Source: Ignavibacteria bacterium (GTDB lineage: Bacteria; Bacteroidota; Ignavibacteria; Ignavibacteriales; Ignavibacteriaceae). From it: 64,000 nucleotides of DNA. Position numbers and translations under genes: made by a program. The stretch covers positions 62,001 to 126,000 of the forward strand of contig JAFLBV010000002.1 in NCBI GenBank assembly GCA_017302895.1, given 5' to 3'. Positions 38,661 through 48,120 of this stretch are shown here, piece by piece. Every line of letters begins with the position of its first letter. Position 1 is the first letter of the stretch. Under the pieces are notes generated by a model. The model did not search any database. It was not told where the DNA came from and saw only the letters and a program-made list of their open reading frames with translations.

Positions 38661-39989
38661 TTAGTTACCGGTTGCTTTGTCTAAAAGTGCTTCTGCGTTC
38701 CTGAGATCGGAAATTGATGTGACGAGTTTTATTTTTGCATCAAACAGCGCCACTTCAGCATCAATCAGGTCAGAATTTTTAATCAAGCCTTGCTGAAAGA
38801 GGTTGTAACTTACTCTGTAATTTTCTTCGGCTTGTTTTACGGTATTTTGGGCAAGTTCAATTCTGCTCTTGTTGGCAGTATAGTTCAAAAAGGCTTGTTT
38901 CACCTCGATGAGAATGCCATCTTTCATCATCTGATACTGATAATTGGTCTGTGCAAGTTCAGATTCAGCCTGCTGTGTCTTATATGAAGTGGCATTCCAA
39001 TTCCAGAGAGTGTAGGAGAGTGAAAGTGTTACATCCCAGGTACCTTTAAATTCATCCTTGGTAGGAACGATTCTTTGGTTCGGTCTTGAATAATTATAAT
39101 TGCCAATGAAATAAATATCAGGGTACCATGCAGAGCGTGTAAGCTCAATCGCACTTTTTCTGGAGTTTAATCTTACCTCCATAGCCTTAAGTTCGGGTCT
39201 GCTCTTCAGGGCGAGAGTGTTTATCTCGTCGAGTGTAAGATTTGTTGCAGGTTGATCGGTAATCAGCGAAGGTTTAAGGGTCAGTTCGGTTTCATATGGC
39301 ATATCCATACTGTTCAACAACATTAACTTCGCCATCTGCTTCGCATTTTCTGTTTCCAACAGTTGTACTTTTGCGGAAGAAAGTTGCACTTCCAATTTAA
39401 GAATTTCGTTTTCTGTGATCAGGCCCTGTTTGAAAAAATTCCTGAGATCTTTCAAGTGCAATTCAATTGTCTTTATGTATTCTTCGACAACTTTTTTGCC
39501 TTCGGTTACTTTATAAAGCGACCAGTAGGAATTAGCAATTGAGTATTTCAATTTGCTCTTCTCACTCTGAAGGTCAAAAAGACCGGCAGCAATTGCCTGA
39601 TCTGAGAGCTCTTTGTTCAGGTCAATTTTGAAACCTGTAAAGACGGGTTGAGTGAGTGTTAATTTTGCCGAATAGTTGTTCAGTATGCTTGGGGAGACTG
39701 TGAATGTCTGCATTGAGCCACCGAACGGTATACTAATTGCGAATGGATCAACCTCACTCAGTCTGGTATAACCTGCTTGAAGGGAGAGCGAGGGGAGTCC
39801 GGCGGTTCCTGCCTCTTCTCTTTTTAATTTTGCAGCATTTACCTTTTCAGCAGCAACCTTTATGCTCTTGTTGTTCTCCAATCCGTACTTGACGCAATCA
39901 TCCAGGCTCATCTCCACACTTTTCTGTGCGGATGTCAGCCCTGTCACGAACAAGATTAAAATGGACAGGTATTTGGGCAATTGAAACAT
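38661..39989 (-). CDS. TolC-family outer membrane efflux protein
   Basis: The 442-residue protein has a signal peptide (cut near TSAQ) and two repeated outer-membrane-efflux units of long helices, with DDCVKYGLENNKSIKVA at the start and SWYPDIYFIGNYNY-like segments mid-protein. It is the first gene of the minus-strand efflux operon. A minus-strand TAAATTTG at 40116-40123 is a candidate -7 element, about 127 bp upstream of the start. Confidence 0.92.
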   Translation of the reverse strand: MFQLPKYLSILILFVTGLTSAQKSVEMSLDDCVKYGLENNKSIKVAAEKVNAAKLKREEAGTAGLPSLSLQAGYTRLSEVDPFAISIPFGGSMQTFTVSPSILNNYSAKLTLTQPVFTGFKIDLNKELSDQAIAAGLFDLQSEKSKLKYSIANSYWSLYKVTEGKKVVEEYIKTIELHLKDLRNFFKQGLITENEILKLEVQLSSAKVQLLETENAKQMAKLMLLNSMDMPYETELTLKPSLITDQPATNLTLDEINTLALKSRPELKAMEVRLNSRKSAIELTRSAWYPDIYFIGNYNYSRPNQRIVPTKDEFKGTWDVTLSLSYTLWNWNATSYKTQQAESELAQTNYQYQMMKDGILIEVKQAFLNYTANKSRIELAQNTVKQAEENYRVSYNLFQQGLIKNSDLIDAEVALFDAKIKLVTSISDLRNAEALLDKATGN

Positions 39990-40207
39990 AAATCTTCCTT
40001 GGTGTGTTTTCCTGTTAAATCACATATTTCGCAGGTAATTATTAAAAAAATCAGGTGTTTCTGCTTATTTTTTCAGTCTGTTTTATTGAAAATGTAAAAT
40101 TGCAATAAAAGACAACAAATTTAAGAAAAAGCGATTGATCAAAGATGAATATCTCAATCATGATTTCATTTATGGAATGATTTTATAATTAAAAAAAAGA
40201 CTTAAAT

Positions 40208-40534
40208 ATGGAATGGATATTTTTATTTGTTGCGGGTTTACTCGAAATCGGATGGCCCCTTGGGTTCAAGTTGTCTCAATCATCACAGGATGGATCTACA
40301 AAATGGTTGTGGATAATCGCCGCGGTTATAAGTATGGCAGGGAGTGGCTATTTCCTTTGGCTTGCACAAAGAAATATTCCAATAGGAACAGCTTATGCAA
40401 TCTGGACAGGAGTAGGAGCAGCAGGAACATTTATAATAGGGATATTATTCTTTAAGGATGCGGCAACGGCAGGTAGAATTCTGTCGTTTTTTCTGATAGT
40501 TGCGGGGATAATAGGATTGAAACTTACGAGTTAA
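40208..40534 (+). CDS. Small multidrug resistance protein, Gdx/SugE type
   Basis: The 108-residue protein has four transmembrane helices. The essential glutamate lies in GLLEIGW (E13), and the helix-3 GTAYAIWTGVGAAGTF signature is that of the Gdx (SugE) branch, which exports guanidinium, rather than the polyspecific EmrE branch. No guanidine riboswitch was found upstream, so that substrate is inferred from family only. The gene stands alone after a 218-bp intergenic region shared with the divergent efflux operon. Confidence 0.9.
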   Translation: MEWIFLFVAGLLEIGWPLGFKLSQSSQDGSTKWLWIIAAVISMAGSGYFLWLAQRNIPIGTAYAIWTGVGAAGTFIIGILFFKDAATAGRILSFFLIVAGIIGLKLTS

Positions 40535-40549
40535 AGAAGGGTTTAAAGG

Positions 40550-40638
40550 TGGTGCCGAAAGCCGGGGTCGAACCGGCACCTGGTGTGAGCCAGACTGGAT
40601 TTTGAGTCCAGCGCGTCTGCCAATTTCGCCATTTCGGC
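40550..40638 (-). tRNA. tRNA-Leu (CAA)
   Basis: On the minus strand, an acceptor stem GCCGAAA/TTTCGGC, an anticodon stem-loop CTGGA-CTCAAAA-TCCAG with anticodon CAA, a long variable arm and a T arm (GGTTCGACCCC) are all present. An encoded 3' CCA is included in the coordinates. The class II shape and anticodon indicate leucine, reading UUG. Confidence 0.93.
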
Positions 40639-40681
40639 ATACCTGAAAAAAATTGCCACGGTCGGTATCGTGGCAGGAAAG

Positions 40682-40754
40682 TGGGCAGGGACGGAATCGA
40701 ACCGCCGACACAAGGATTTTCAGTCCTTTGCTCTACCGACTGAGCTACCTGCCC
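40682..40754 (-). tRNA. tRNA-Phe (GAA)
   Basis: On the minus strand, an acceptor stem GGGCAGG/CCTGCCC, D arm GCTCAGTCGGTAGAGC, anticodon loop CTGAAAA with anticodon GAA and T-arm GGTTCGATTCC are present. The discriminator is A, and no CCA is encoded, unlike the neighbouring tRNA-Leu. Confidence 0.94.
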
Positions 40755-40840
40755 TCTAAATCAAATATTTAGACTGTAAATTTAAGGAATTTCTCAATAT
40801 TGAGCAAGACCTGTAAGCAAAAAAAACAAAAAAAATCGCC

Positions 40841-40881
40841 AAAAAATAAAAAGAGAGGAGCGATTTGGAATCACTCCTCTC
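40841..40881 (-). terminator. Terminator of the BNR/T9SS gene
   Basis: On the minus strand, GAGAGGAG (40874-40881) pairs with CTCCTCTC (40853-40860), with an inner GATT/AATC stem, followed by a T-rich run. It starts 23 bp beyond the stop codon. Confidence 0.85.
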
Positions 40882-40904
40882 AAAAGGCATGGTTAATTGG
40901 CCAA

Positions 40905-43184
40905 CTATTTTATTAACATCATTTTTCTGTTTGCTCTGAAACTCGACTTACCATCTGATGAGACAGCTTCAATAGAATAGAAATATGCACCTGAGGCTAC
41001 AGAACTCATTATCTGTGAATGATGATGCAATCCCGGAGCCAGGGTTCCTTTATCGTAACTTTCCACGAGGTTACCTGCAGCGTCATAAAAGTTCAATTTT
41101 ACTCTGCTTTCAACAGGTAATGAGAAGGAGACCATGGTTGAAGGATTGAATGGATTCGGATAATTTTGATGCAGTTCAAAAGTTGCCGGAGTAGTAATTA
41201 CGGCTTCAACAGCTTTAGTGTACTCAAATCTTCCGTCAAAATCCACCTGGCGGAGTCTGTAGAAATATCTTCCGGGTTTAGTCACACTTCTGTCAGTAAA
41301 TACATAGCTGTTCTCTTCAGAAGTTGTTCCTTTTCCTTCAACAAATGAAATTCTTGACCATGCAAGTCCTGATGCCTGATCTTCAGCTCTCTCAATTTCA
41401 AATCCCTTATTATTGGTTTCGGTAGCGGTTGTCCAATCGAGTTTGACCGTGTAACCATCGGAATTTGCGATGAAAGAAGTCAATTCCACCGGTACAGCAG
41501 CTGTAACAGTGACATTTGATGTTCTCTTATGAACAGGAGTACCACCGGCACCTTCGCCTGTGACAGTAACTGTATAATTGGCTTCGGGAACTCCACCTGA
41601 AGTACGAATCCAAAGTTTCAAACTGTCCGGGAAAGTAGTCAGTGAGTCTTTCCCTTCGAACCGTAAGGAAAAACTACCACTCGTTGGTACAGGGGTTATT
41701 GCCGCTGAGAACTTCACACTTTTTGTGTATGCTTTAACGGATGGAACCGTTACATAAATAAATGTACTGTCAAGATCGTTACCTACAGAAACATTGGCGG
41801 GTAACACTCTCATTCCATAATCGGGGAAGTAGGAGCCATAAGCACCAAAGCTGTTGTTCCTGAAATCGGTATACGCCATGAAAGCCTGATTACCAACCGA
41901 CTGAATCGCATCGTAGTCACCCTGGTAATTGGCTCCAGTGCCTGATGATTGCTTAATCTTGGCTGTCTTGTTTGTAATTCGGTAGTTGGGAGCGAAAGTC
42001 TGTCCTCCATCATCGGTATAGGTTGCAAAGACATCCATGCTGTCTGAGGTTGGAACAAGCCTGGTGTCGTAGAATTTTACATAAAGTCTTCCGGATGAAA
42101 TGTCGCACCAGATAGCAGGGAAGAAACTGTGATTATTCTGCGGATTTGCATCATCATTCACCACCTTTGCGGCTGACCATGTAGCACCGTAGTCGGTTGA
42201 ATAGCGACTGAAAACATCAGATTTGTTTCCGCTTCCTGTTGGACTGTTTGAGGCATAAACCAGATACAATCTTCCTCTGTATGGTCCGTTACTGTTGTCA
42301 GCAGCTATCATTGGATATGGTCGGGTACGCATATTCTGGACAGTTGATCTTCCTGAAATTTCTGTACCGATCACATTTGAGAAGGTTTGCTGTGATTTTA
42401 GCGTAAAAGTAGCACCGCCATTGGTTGAATGGTAGAAACTGTAAATTCCGGCAGCATTAGTACCCGAGTGGGTAACTACAAAAACTGATCCGCCATCCAC
42501 CCAGCTTGTACCATTGTAGTATGGTCCAATTGCAGACATCATTCCGGGAAGAGCCTGTGTGGAGAGCTGTGTTACTCGCGAAAATGTAACCCCACCATCG
42601 GTGCTCCGGTGGATATTACCCATACCTGAGCCGGCGGTCATCACATTATAGATATAGTTCGAGTAAGGCCCGGTGGTCTGATCGATTGCCATCCAGTTTT
42701 TATCGACACCATCAACTCCGGTAACTGCTGCGGTCCATGTTACACCACCGTCAGTGGAACGAATGTTTTTTGAACCTGTGATATTTCCAAACATACTTTG
42801 ATAATGGAGAACGCCATCTCTTCCCCATGCAGTAAGTGGATCACCCTGGACCGCGACTCCGAATGATGGAACTATGCGTGTCCAGTTCCAGCCATCGGCT
42901 GTGTAGTATGCAGCGTTAATGTTATACGCTGCAAACATCCTCTTAGGATTCGTCGGATCCATTGAAAAATGAGGTTCAGCCTGTTCGGTACCAAAAAAGA
43001 AATTATCGTAATCTCCGATGGTAACAGGTACTGATTCAATTGAGATGAATGGGGGAGATATCTTCTCCAGATCTTTCGGAAACCGGTCAAATATGGCATC
43101 AGGGTTTCCTTGTGAAAAAATACTACTGAAAAAGCCGGCTATGATAAAAAAAGCCACAACTTTTGAGCGTATCGATGTTGTCAT
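40905..43184 (-). CDS. Secreted BNR-repeat (sialidase-like) protein with T9SS sorting domain
   Basis: The 759-residue protein has a signal peptide (cut near FSQG). The beta-propeller region (residues about 60-460) carries Asp-box repeats such as STDGGVTW, STDGGVTF, STNGGATF and TDDGGQTF. Residues about 465-560 are a beta-sandwich, then comes a PVELTSF fibronectin-like module. The C-terminal sorting domain has QNYPNPFNPST and ends RKMMLIK. Asp-box propellers include sialidases and other glycan-binding folds; I cannot confirm the catalytic Arg triad, so no enzyme activity is claimed. Export by T9SS to the surface or medium is expected. Confidence 0.88.
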   Translation of the reverse strand: MTTSIRSKVVAFFIIAGFFSSIFSQGNPDAIFDRFPKDLEKISPPFISIESVPVTIGDYDNFFFGTEQAEPHFSMDPTNPKRMFAAYNINAAYYTADGWNWTRIVPSFGVAVQGDPLTAWGRDGVLHYQSMFGNITGSKNIRSTDGGVTWTAAVTGVDGVDKNWMAIDQTTGPYSNYIYNVMTAGSGMGNIHRSTDGGVTFSRVTQLSTQALPGMMSAIGPYYNGTSWVDGGSVFVVTHSGTNAAGIYSFYHSTNGGATFTLKSQQTFSNVIGTEISGRSTVQNMRTRPYPMIAADNSNGPYRGRLYLVYASNSPTGSGNKSDVFSRYSTDYGATWSAAKVVNDDANPQNNHSFFPAIWCDISSGRLYVKFYDTRLVPTSDSMDVFATYTDDGGQTFAPNYRITNKTAKIKQSSGTGANYQGDYDAIQSVGNQAFMAYTDFRNNSFGAYGSYFPDYGMRVLPANVSVGNDLDSTFIYVTVPSVKAYTKSVKFSAAITPVPTSGSFSLRFEGKDSLTTFPDSLKLWIRTSGGVPEANYTVTVTGEGAGGTPVHKRTSNVTVTAAVPVELTSFIANSDGYTVKLDWTTATETNNKGFEIERAEDQASGLAWSRISFVEGKGTTSEENSYVFTDRSVTKPGRYFYRLRQVDFDGRFEYTKAVEAVITTPATFELHQNYPNPFNPSTMVSFSLPVESRVKLNFYDAAGNLVESYDKGTLAPGLHHHSQIMSSVASGAYFYSIEAVSSDGKSSFRANRKMMLIK

Positions 43185-43289
43185 CGGGACTCCGTTTGGT
43201 GATGAGATTAATTAAGATATGATGTAGCATAAAGTTACAAAGAAAATTTAATATTAGAAAATGAGAAGTGAATATTTTTTGTAATTTCC

Positions 43290-43297
43290 TAAATTTG
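43290..43297 (+). promoter_or_regulatory. Possible -7 element for purC
   Basis: TAAATTTG matches TAnnTTTG and lies 25 bp upstream of the purC ATG. No clear TTTG box is found 20 bp further upstream. Confidence 0.35.
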
Positions 43298-43322
43298 TTA
43301 TTCATTTTTTTAAAGATATCTG

Positions 43323-44219
43323 ATGCCAGAGATAATTTTAGCCCCTGTCCTGCAAAAACTCGAAAAGGTTGCATCCGGAAAAGTAAGAGAAATCTACAAA
43401 GCCGGGGATGACTTGTTATTCATTTCAACTGACCGATTATCAGCCTTTGATGTCATAATGGCTCAAGGAATTCCATTTAAAGGAACAGTACTGAATTCCA
43501 TTTCCGCGTTTTGGTTTAACCATACAAAAGATATCGTGAAGAATCATTTGGTAACAACGGTTGTTTCTGAATATCCTTCCGAATTGCAGGAATACAGTCA
43601 CCTGCTTAAGGGCAGATCAATGATAGTCAAACGAGGCAGGATAATTCCAATTGAATGTATCTTGCGAGGTTATATCAGCGGGTCAGGTTGGAATGACTAT
43701 AAAGAGACGGGTAAAATTTCGGGGATTCCGTTGCGTGCAGGGATGAAAGAATCCGAAAAACTGGATGAACCTGTATTTACGCCTTCAACCAAAGCTGAGA
43801 TCGGCGAACATGATGAGAATATCTCATTCGACGAGGCTTGCAGGATAGCCGGAGGTCCGCTGATGGAAGAAGTAAGAGAAAAGGCTATTGCCATATATAA
43901 AAAATGTGCCGAATATGCCCTTGAAAAAGGAATTATTATTGCTGACACAAAAATGGAGTTTGCTATTGATCATAATGGGGAATTGATGCTCGCGGATGAA
44001 CTGCTCACTCCTGATTCCTCCAGATTCTGGGATAAATCTTTATATTCGCCCGGTAAGGCACAATTCAGTTATGATAAACAATTTGTAAGAGACTATCTGC
44101 TCTCGATAAATTTTAACAAACAACCTCCACCACCACGATTACCTGACGAGGTTATAACGAAAACCGCGGAAAAATATCTTGAAGCATTCAAAATAATTAC
44201 AGGTAAAGAACTCATCTAA
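43323..44219 (+). CDS. purC: SAICAR synthetase
   Basis: The 298-residue protein is the longer type of phosphoribosylaminoimidazole-succinocarboxamide synthase. The motifs SGKVREIY, STDRLSAFDVIM, ECILRGYISGSGW, IADTKMEFA and LTPDSSRFW follow in order. It joins CAIR and aspartate in purine synthesis. It begins a dense plus-strand run of housekeeping genes and is directly followed by pgsA (stop TAA, then ATG). Confidence 0.98.
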   Translation: MPEIILAPVLQKLEKVASGKVREIYKAGDDLLFISTDRLSAFDVIMAQGIPFKGTVLNSISAFWFNHTKDIVKNHLVTTVVSEYPSELQEYSHLLKGRSMIVKRGRIIPIECILRGYISGSGWNDYKETGKISGIPLRAGMKESEKLDEPVFTPSTKAEIGEHDENISFDEACRIAGGPLMEEVREKAIAIYKKCAEYALEKGIIIADTKMEFAIDHNGELMLADELLTPDSSRFWDKSLYSPGKAQFSYDKQFVRDYLLSINFNKQPPPPRLPDEVITKTAEKYLEAFKIITGKELI

Positions 44220-44813
44220 ATGATACTTCCAAACCAGTTGACTGTTTTAAGGATAATCCTTACTCCTTTCGTCGTTTTTTTCCTTCTCGGTGATGGTGCT
44301 TATTTCGAAGAGATAACCATTGTCATCTATATCATTGCAGCACTTACAGACTGGTATGATGGCTGGCTTGCGAAAAAGTTTAATTACTTCACCAACTGGG
44401 GTAAGATTTGGGATCCGATTGCCGACAAAATCCTGACTGCAGGCACAATGCTCTCTCTGGTTTGGCTGAATGTTCTTCCGTTCATTCCTGTGGCGGTCAT
44501 TATCCTGAGGGATATCTTTATGACCGGATTCAGATCATACGCAGAGCACATCCACAAGCCTTTTCCCACGAGCAGGTACGCTAAAGTGAAGACATTTATA
44601 GAAATGGTGTACCTCAATTATGTGCTCATCAGTTATCTGTTGAAAAATTCCGAAATATTACCGCTTGATGTCCGAAACTTCTTCGCCATGATTCATGTTG
44701 AACCGGTGGTGTATTGGGGGCTAATCATTGTCGCCTTTATTACAGTTCACTCTGCGTATATTTATGTGAAGGATAATTTCCATTTATTCAAGGAGATCCT
44801 GAAGGGTGAGTAA
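44220..44813 (+). CDS. pgsA: CDP-diacylglycerol-glycerol-3-phosphate phosphatidyltransferase
   Basis: The 197-residue membrane protein has about five helices and the CDP-alcohol phosphotransferase signature at residues about 43-70: DWYDG, then AK, G and DPIAD at the normal spacings. The usual AR of this signature reads AK here, a conservative change at a conserved position. The protein makes phosphatidylglycerol-phosphate. The next gene, pgpA, encodes the phosphatase for the following step and overlaps its end. Confidence 0.92.
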   Translation: MILPNQLTVLRIILTPFVVFFLLGDGAYFEEITIVIYIIAALTDWYDGWLAKKFNYFTNWGKIWDPIADKILTAGTMLSLVWLNVLPFIPVAVIILRDIFMTGFRSYAEHIHKPFPTSRYAKVKTFIEMVYLNYVLISYLLKNSEILPLDVRNFFAMIHVEPVVYWGLIIVAFITVHSAYIYVKDNFHLFKEILKGE

Positions 44814-45261
44814 ATTGAATGTTCTCCATAAATTTTTGGGAAGCGGCTTTCTTACAGGATATTTAAAGGGACCAACCGGAACATACGGAAGTGCCGTCGC
44901 ACTTGGTATCTATTTGATTCCGGGAGTTGAAAATCTTGCCTTTTTAATCCCCTTAATAATCGTCACTTCAATTTACGGCACATGGGTATGTGGCAAATTT
45001 GAAGAATTGTATGGAAAAGATCCCGGGGAGGCAACGATAGATGAATTTGCAGGAATGTGGATTTCTCTTATTCTGGTTCCCAAAGAACCTGTTTACCTGA
45101 TTCTCGCATTCTTTCTATGGCGGATATTTGATATCATTAAACCGCCACCGGCACGAAACTTCGAAAAACTTGAAGGCGGACTTGGAGTGATGGCTGATGA
45201 TATTATGAGTGGAGTTTACACCCTGATCGTGATGCAGGTAATTATAGCAATGTTTAAATAA
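44806..45261 (+). CDS. pgpA: Phosphatidylglycerophosphatase A
   Basis: The 151-residue membrane protein has the PgpA features KGPTGTYGSAVA, DPGEATIDEFAGMW and GGLGVMADDIMSGVY. It dephosphorylates phosphatidylglycerol-phosphate to phosphatidylglycerol. GTG at 44806 is used as start; it overlaps the pgsA stop by 8 bp and has AAGGAGA upstream. Two consecutive steps of one pathway are therefore translationally coupled. Confidence 0.94.
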   Translation: MSKLNVLHKFLGSGFLTGYLKGPTGTYGSAVALGIYLIPGVENLAFLIPLIIVTSIYGTWVCGKFEELYGKDPGEATIDEFAGMWISLILVPKEPVYLILAFFLWRIFDIIKPPPARNFEKLEGGLGVMADDIMSGVYTLIVMQVIIAMFK

Positions 45262-45271
45262 GGTATTGTAA

Positions 45272-46528
45272 ATGAATGCAATTGTGATTTCGATTGGTGA
45301 CGAATTATTAATCGGACAAACTGTGAATACAAATGCTTCTTTCATTGGAGCAAAATTAACTGAAACCGGGTTGAGAGTGATGAAGGTTGTTACCGCCCCC
45401 GATGAGATGGACAGCATTATCCTGGAACTTGAAAAAGGATTGAGTGAGCACAATGTTGTGATTGTTACCGGTGGACTTGGCCCAACTCACGATGATATAA
45501 CAAGAGAGGCAATTTGTAGATTTTTCAAGGCTGAACTTGTCAGAGATGAAGATGTGTACAATGATATCAAGGATAGATTTGCCAGGTTTGGAAGAGATCT
45601 AACCCCAACCAATGAGGATCAATGCCGGGTTCCTGAATGTTGCCAGCCGATTAGAAATTTTAACGGTACTGCTCCCGGCTTTTGGATCGAAGAAGGTGAT
45701 AAAGTTGTAGTCGTAATGCCGGGTGTGCCCAGGGAAATGCAGGCTATGGTCGAAAATTTTGTAATTCCTAACTTAAAAACCAAATACGGGGACAAACTTA
45801 AAAAAATTGCACGACGCAATATTCTGACAACAGGAATTGCAGAATCCAATTTGTATGATAAGTTGACACCGATTGATGAAGTCTTTCCTAATGTTAAAGT
45901 TGCGTTTCTTCCAAATCTGAACGGTGTAAAAATCAGACTCACAGCAGAGGCCGATACCATGGAAGAAGCAAACGAAATTGTTACTGCCGCAGAGCAGCAA
46001 CTCAGATTGAGAGTTGGCAGATACATCTACAGTAATGGAGAAGATAACCTGAGCAAGGTAATTGGAAACCTGCTGCGGGAACGACAACTCACTCTCGCCA
46101 TTGCAGAATCATGTACCGGTGGAAACATTTCCAATCTTCTCACGGATAATTCAGGAAGCAGTGAGTATTTTGAAAGAGGCATAATTGCTTACAGTAATGC
46201 ATCGAAAGTTGAGATTCTCGATGTAAACGAGGATCTGATAAACGAGAAGGGGTCTGTTTCAGAAGAGGTTGCTATGGAAATGTGTAAAGGTGTTCGTTCA
46301 ATTTCCGGAACCGATCTTGGACTGTCGATTACAGGAATATTGGGTCCAAAAGGTGCCACGGCGACAAAACCAGTTGGACTGGTGTACATAGGTGTGGCTT
46401 CACATGAGCGCGCTGTAGTGAAAAAATTCAATTTTGGCGGAACGCGAATTGAAAACAAGGTGAGAGCATCGCAGGCAGCTCTCGAATTGCTAAGAAGATT
46501 TGTACTCGGAATTCCGATTGAAGCATAG
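45272..46528 (+). CDS. cinA: CinA family protein (NMN amidohydrolase type)
   Basis: The 418-residue protein has an N-terminal MoCF-biosynthesis-like domain (GDELLIGQTVNTN, VTGGLGPTHDD). The C-terminal CinA deamidase domain has AESCTGGNISNLLT, GIIAYSNASK and SITGILGP. Members deamidate nicotinamide mononucleotide and often act on ADP-ribose. It lies 10 bp after pgpA and overlaps thpR. cinA and recA are cotranscribed in some bacteria, and here only thpR separates them. Confidence 0.95.
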   Translation: MNAIVISIGDELLIGQTVNTNASFIGAKLTETGLRVMKVVTAPDEMDSIILELEKGLSEHNVVIVTGGLGPTHDDITREAICRFFKAELVRDEDVYNDIKDRFARFGRDLTPTNEDQCRVPECCQPIRNFNGTAPGFWIEEGDKVVVVMPGVPREMQAMVENFVIPNLKTKYGDKLKKIARRNILTTGIAESNLYDKLTPIDEVFPNVKVAFLPNLNGVKIRLTAEADTMEEANEIVTAAEQQLRLRVGRYIYSNGEDNLSKVIGNLLRERQLTLAIAESCTGGNISNLLTDNSGSSEYFERGIIAYSNASKVEILDVNEDLINEKGSVSEEVAMEMCKGVRSISGTDLGLSITGILGPKGATATKPVGLVYIGVASHERAVVKKFNFGGTRIENKVRASQAALELLRRFVLGIPIEA

Positions 46529-47069
46529 ACTTTTCATCGCGATCGATTTTCCGGACGAGGTAAAGCAATCTGTTTATCAGAATGTAAAAAAAATGATCAA
46601 GGGTTCTGATTTAAGAATCAGCAAACCCGAAAATTTACATATTACAATAAAATTTTTGGGGGATGTTGAGGAAACCAAAATCCTTGAGATTATAAGCAGT
46701 CTGGATTTTCTCAAATCGATTCGAGGAGAGACTGTAAATTTCTCCCGGTACGGGTTCTTTTACAGAAATCGGGTTCCTGCGGTTTTTTGGTTGAAATGCG
46801 AGGTCGGGGAGAATGTTATTTCGACAGTGAAAAAACTGGAAACCGTTTGTGAGCAAATCGGATTTAAAAAAGTAGATAGGGAATTTGTTCCTCATCTGAC
46901 TCTTTGCAGGATAAAAAGAGAACCCGATCCTGCTATTGTTCAGAAGATACTGAATGAACCTGCAATAAATTTGGCAACTACAATTTCTAATATCACTCTT
47001 TTTAGCAGCGTGCTGACCGAAAAGGGTGCCATTTATACAGTTTTACACAATTATCAGGAGTTAAAATGA
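46518..47069 (+). CDS. thpR: RNA 2',3'-cyclic phosphodiesterase (2H family)
   Basis: This 183-residue protein carries both catalytic HxTx motifs of the 2H phosphoesterases: LHITIKF near residue 40 and PHLTLCR near residue 128. The opening RLFIAIDFP is typical. Only rare starts are available: TTG 46518, with GGA 7 bp upstream, or TTG 46500. Both overlap the end of cinA. Its stop overlaps the recA start by 4 bp. Confidence 0.88.
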   Translation: MKHRLFIAIDFPDEVKQSVYQNVKKMIKGSDLRISKPENLHITIKFLGDVEETKILEIISSLDFLKSIRGETVNFSRYGFFYRNRVPAVFWLKCEVGENVISTVKKLETVCEQIGFKKVDREFVPHLTLCRIKREPDPAIVQKILNEPAINLATTISNITLFSSVLTEKGAIYTVLHNYQELK

Positions 47070-48082
47070 GTGATACTCGAGAAGTAAAAAATAGAATTAT
47101 TGAAGATACAATCTCCAATATTGAGAAATCGTTTGGAAAAGGCTCAATTATGCGCCTTGGAGACGGTGTGATAAATAAAGTGGAGTGCATTCCGACAGGT
47201 GCTCTTTCTCTTGACCGGATACTTGGCATTGGTGGCATTCCCCGCGGTAGAATTACTGAAATTTACGGTCCTGAATCGAGTGGTAAAACCACAATTTGTC
47301 TCCATGTCATCGCAGAAGCTCAGAAAACAGGCGGAATTGCTGCGTTCATAGATGCAGAGCATGCTCTCGATATCAATTACGCAAAGAGACTCGGTGTGGA
47401 TGTTTCTAATCTTCTCCTTTCCCAACCCGATTTTGGTGAACAGGCTCTTGAAATCACAGATACTCTTGTAAGGAGTAATGCTCTCGATGTTATTGTTATT
47501 GACTCTGTAGCCGCACTCGTACCCCGGGCTGAAATCGAAGGTGAGATGGGTGATTCACACATGGCAGTTCAGGCGAGATTGATGTCCCAGGCACTAAGAA
47601 AGCTTACAGGAGCGATTTCAAGAAGCAAAACGGCAGTGATTTTTACAAATCAACTTCGCAGTAAAATTGGTGTAATGTTTGGAAATCCTGAAACTACCAC
47701 TGGTGGTAACGCTCTTAAGTTCTATGCTTCACTTCGGCTGGATATCAGGAGAGTTGCTCAAATTAAAGACGGAAATGATGTGGTCGGGAACAGGACCAAA
47801 ATAAAAATAGTCAAGAGTAAAGTGGCAGCTCCCTTCAAAGAAGTTGAGTTTGATATCCTCTATAATGAGGGAATCAGCAAAACCGGAGATCTGATCGATC
47901 TCGGTGTCGATACCGGAATAATTAAAAAAGGTGGCAGCTGGTTTACATTCGGTGAGGACAGATTCCAGGGAAGAGAGCAGTTTCGTCAAAAACTTCTTGA
48001 ATTACCCGATCTTTTCAACAAACTTTCATACGAGGTTAAAGTAAAAATCGGTCTTATTGAAGCCAACGAGGAAACAAAATAA
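47066..48082 (+). CDS. recA: Recombinase RecA
   Basis: The 338-residue protein has the Walker [10 protein letters not shown], the DSVAALVP Walker B region and the DNA-binding L2 segment with [16 protein letters not shown]. It forms filaments on single-stranded DNA for recombination and repair. The start ATG overlaps the thpR stop and has AGGAGT upstream. A terminator hairpin follows within 6 bp of the stop. No LexA-like box was identified nearby. Confidence 0.99.
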   Translation: MSDTREVKNRIIEDTISNIEKSFGKGSIMRLGDGVINKVECIPTGALSLDRILGIGGIPRGRITEIYGPESSGKTTICLHVIAEAQKTGGIAAFIDAEHALDINYAKRLGVDVSNLLLSQPDFGEQALEITDTLVRSNALDVIVIDSVAALVPRAEIEGEMGDSHMAVQARLMSQALRKLTGAISRSKTAVIFTNQLRSKIGVMFGNPETTTGGNALKFYASLRLDIRRVAQIKDGNDVVGNRTKIKIVKSKVAAPFKEVEFDILYNEGISKTGDLIDLGVDTGIIKKGGSWFTFGEDRFQGREQFRQKLLELPDLFNKLSYEVKVKIGLIEANEETK

Positions 48083-48087
48083 TTTTG

Positions 48088-48116
48088 ATGGCATCTTTCG
48101 GGATGCCATTTTTTGT
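48088..48116 (+). terminator. recA-recX intergenic terminator
   Basis: ATGGCATC (48088-48095) pairs perfectly with GATGCCAT (48102-48109) across a 6-base loop, followed by T-rich sequence. It lies between the recA stop and the recX start, so recX would be made by read-through. Confidence 0.85.
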
Positions 48117-48120
48117 TTTC

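Noticed and set aside
39990..40207. Guanidine riboswitch before the Gdx-type exporter
   Set aside because: No ykkC core and no paired hairpins with ACGR loops are visible in the 218-bp region.
40905..43184. Calling the BNR protein a sialidase
   Set aside because: Asp-boxes are present, but I could not place the catalytic Arg triad, Tyr and Glu, and Asp-box propellers occur in many non-enzymes.
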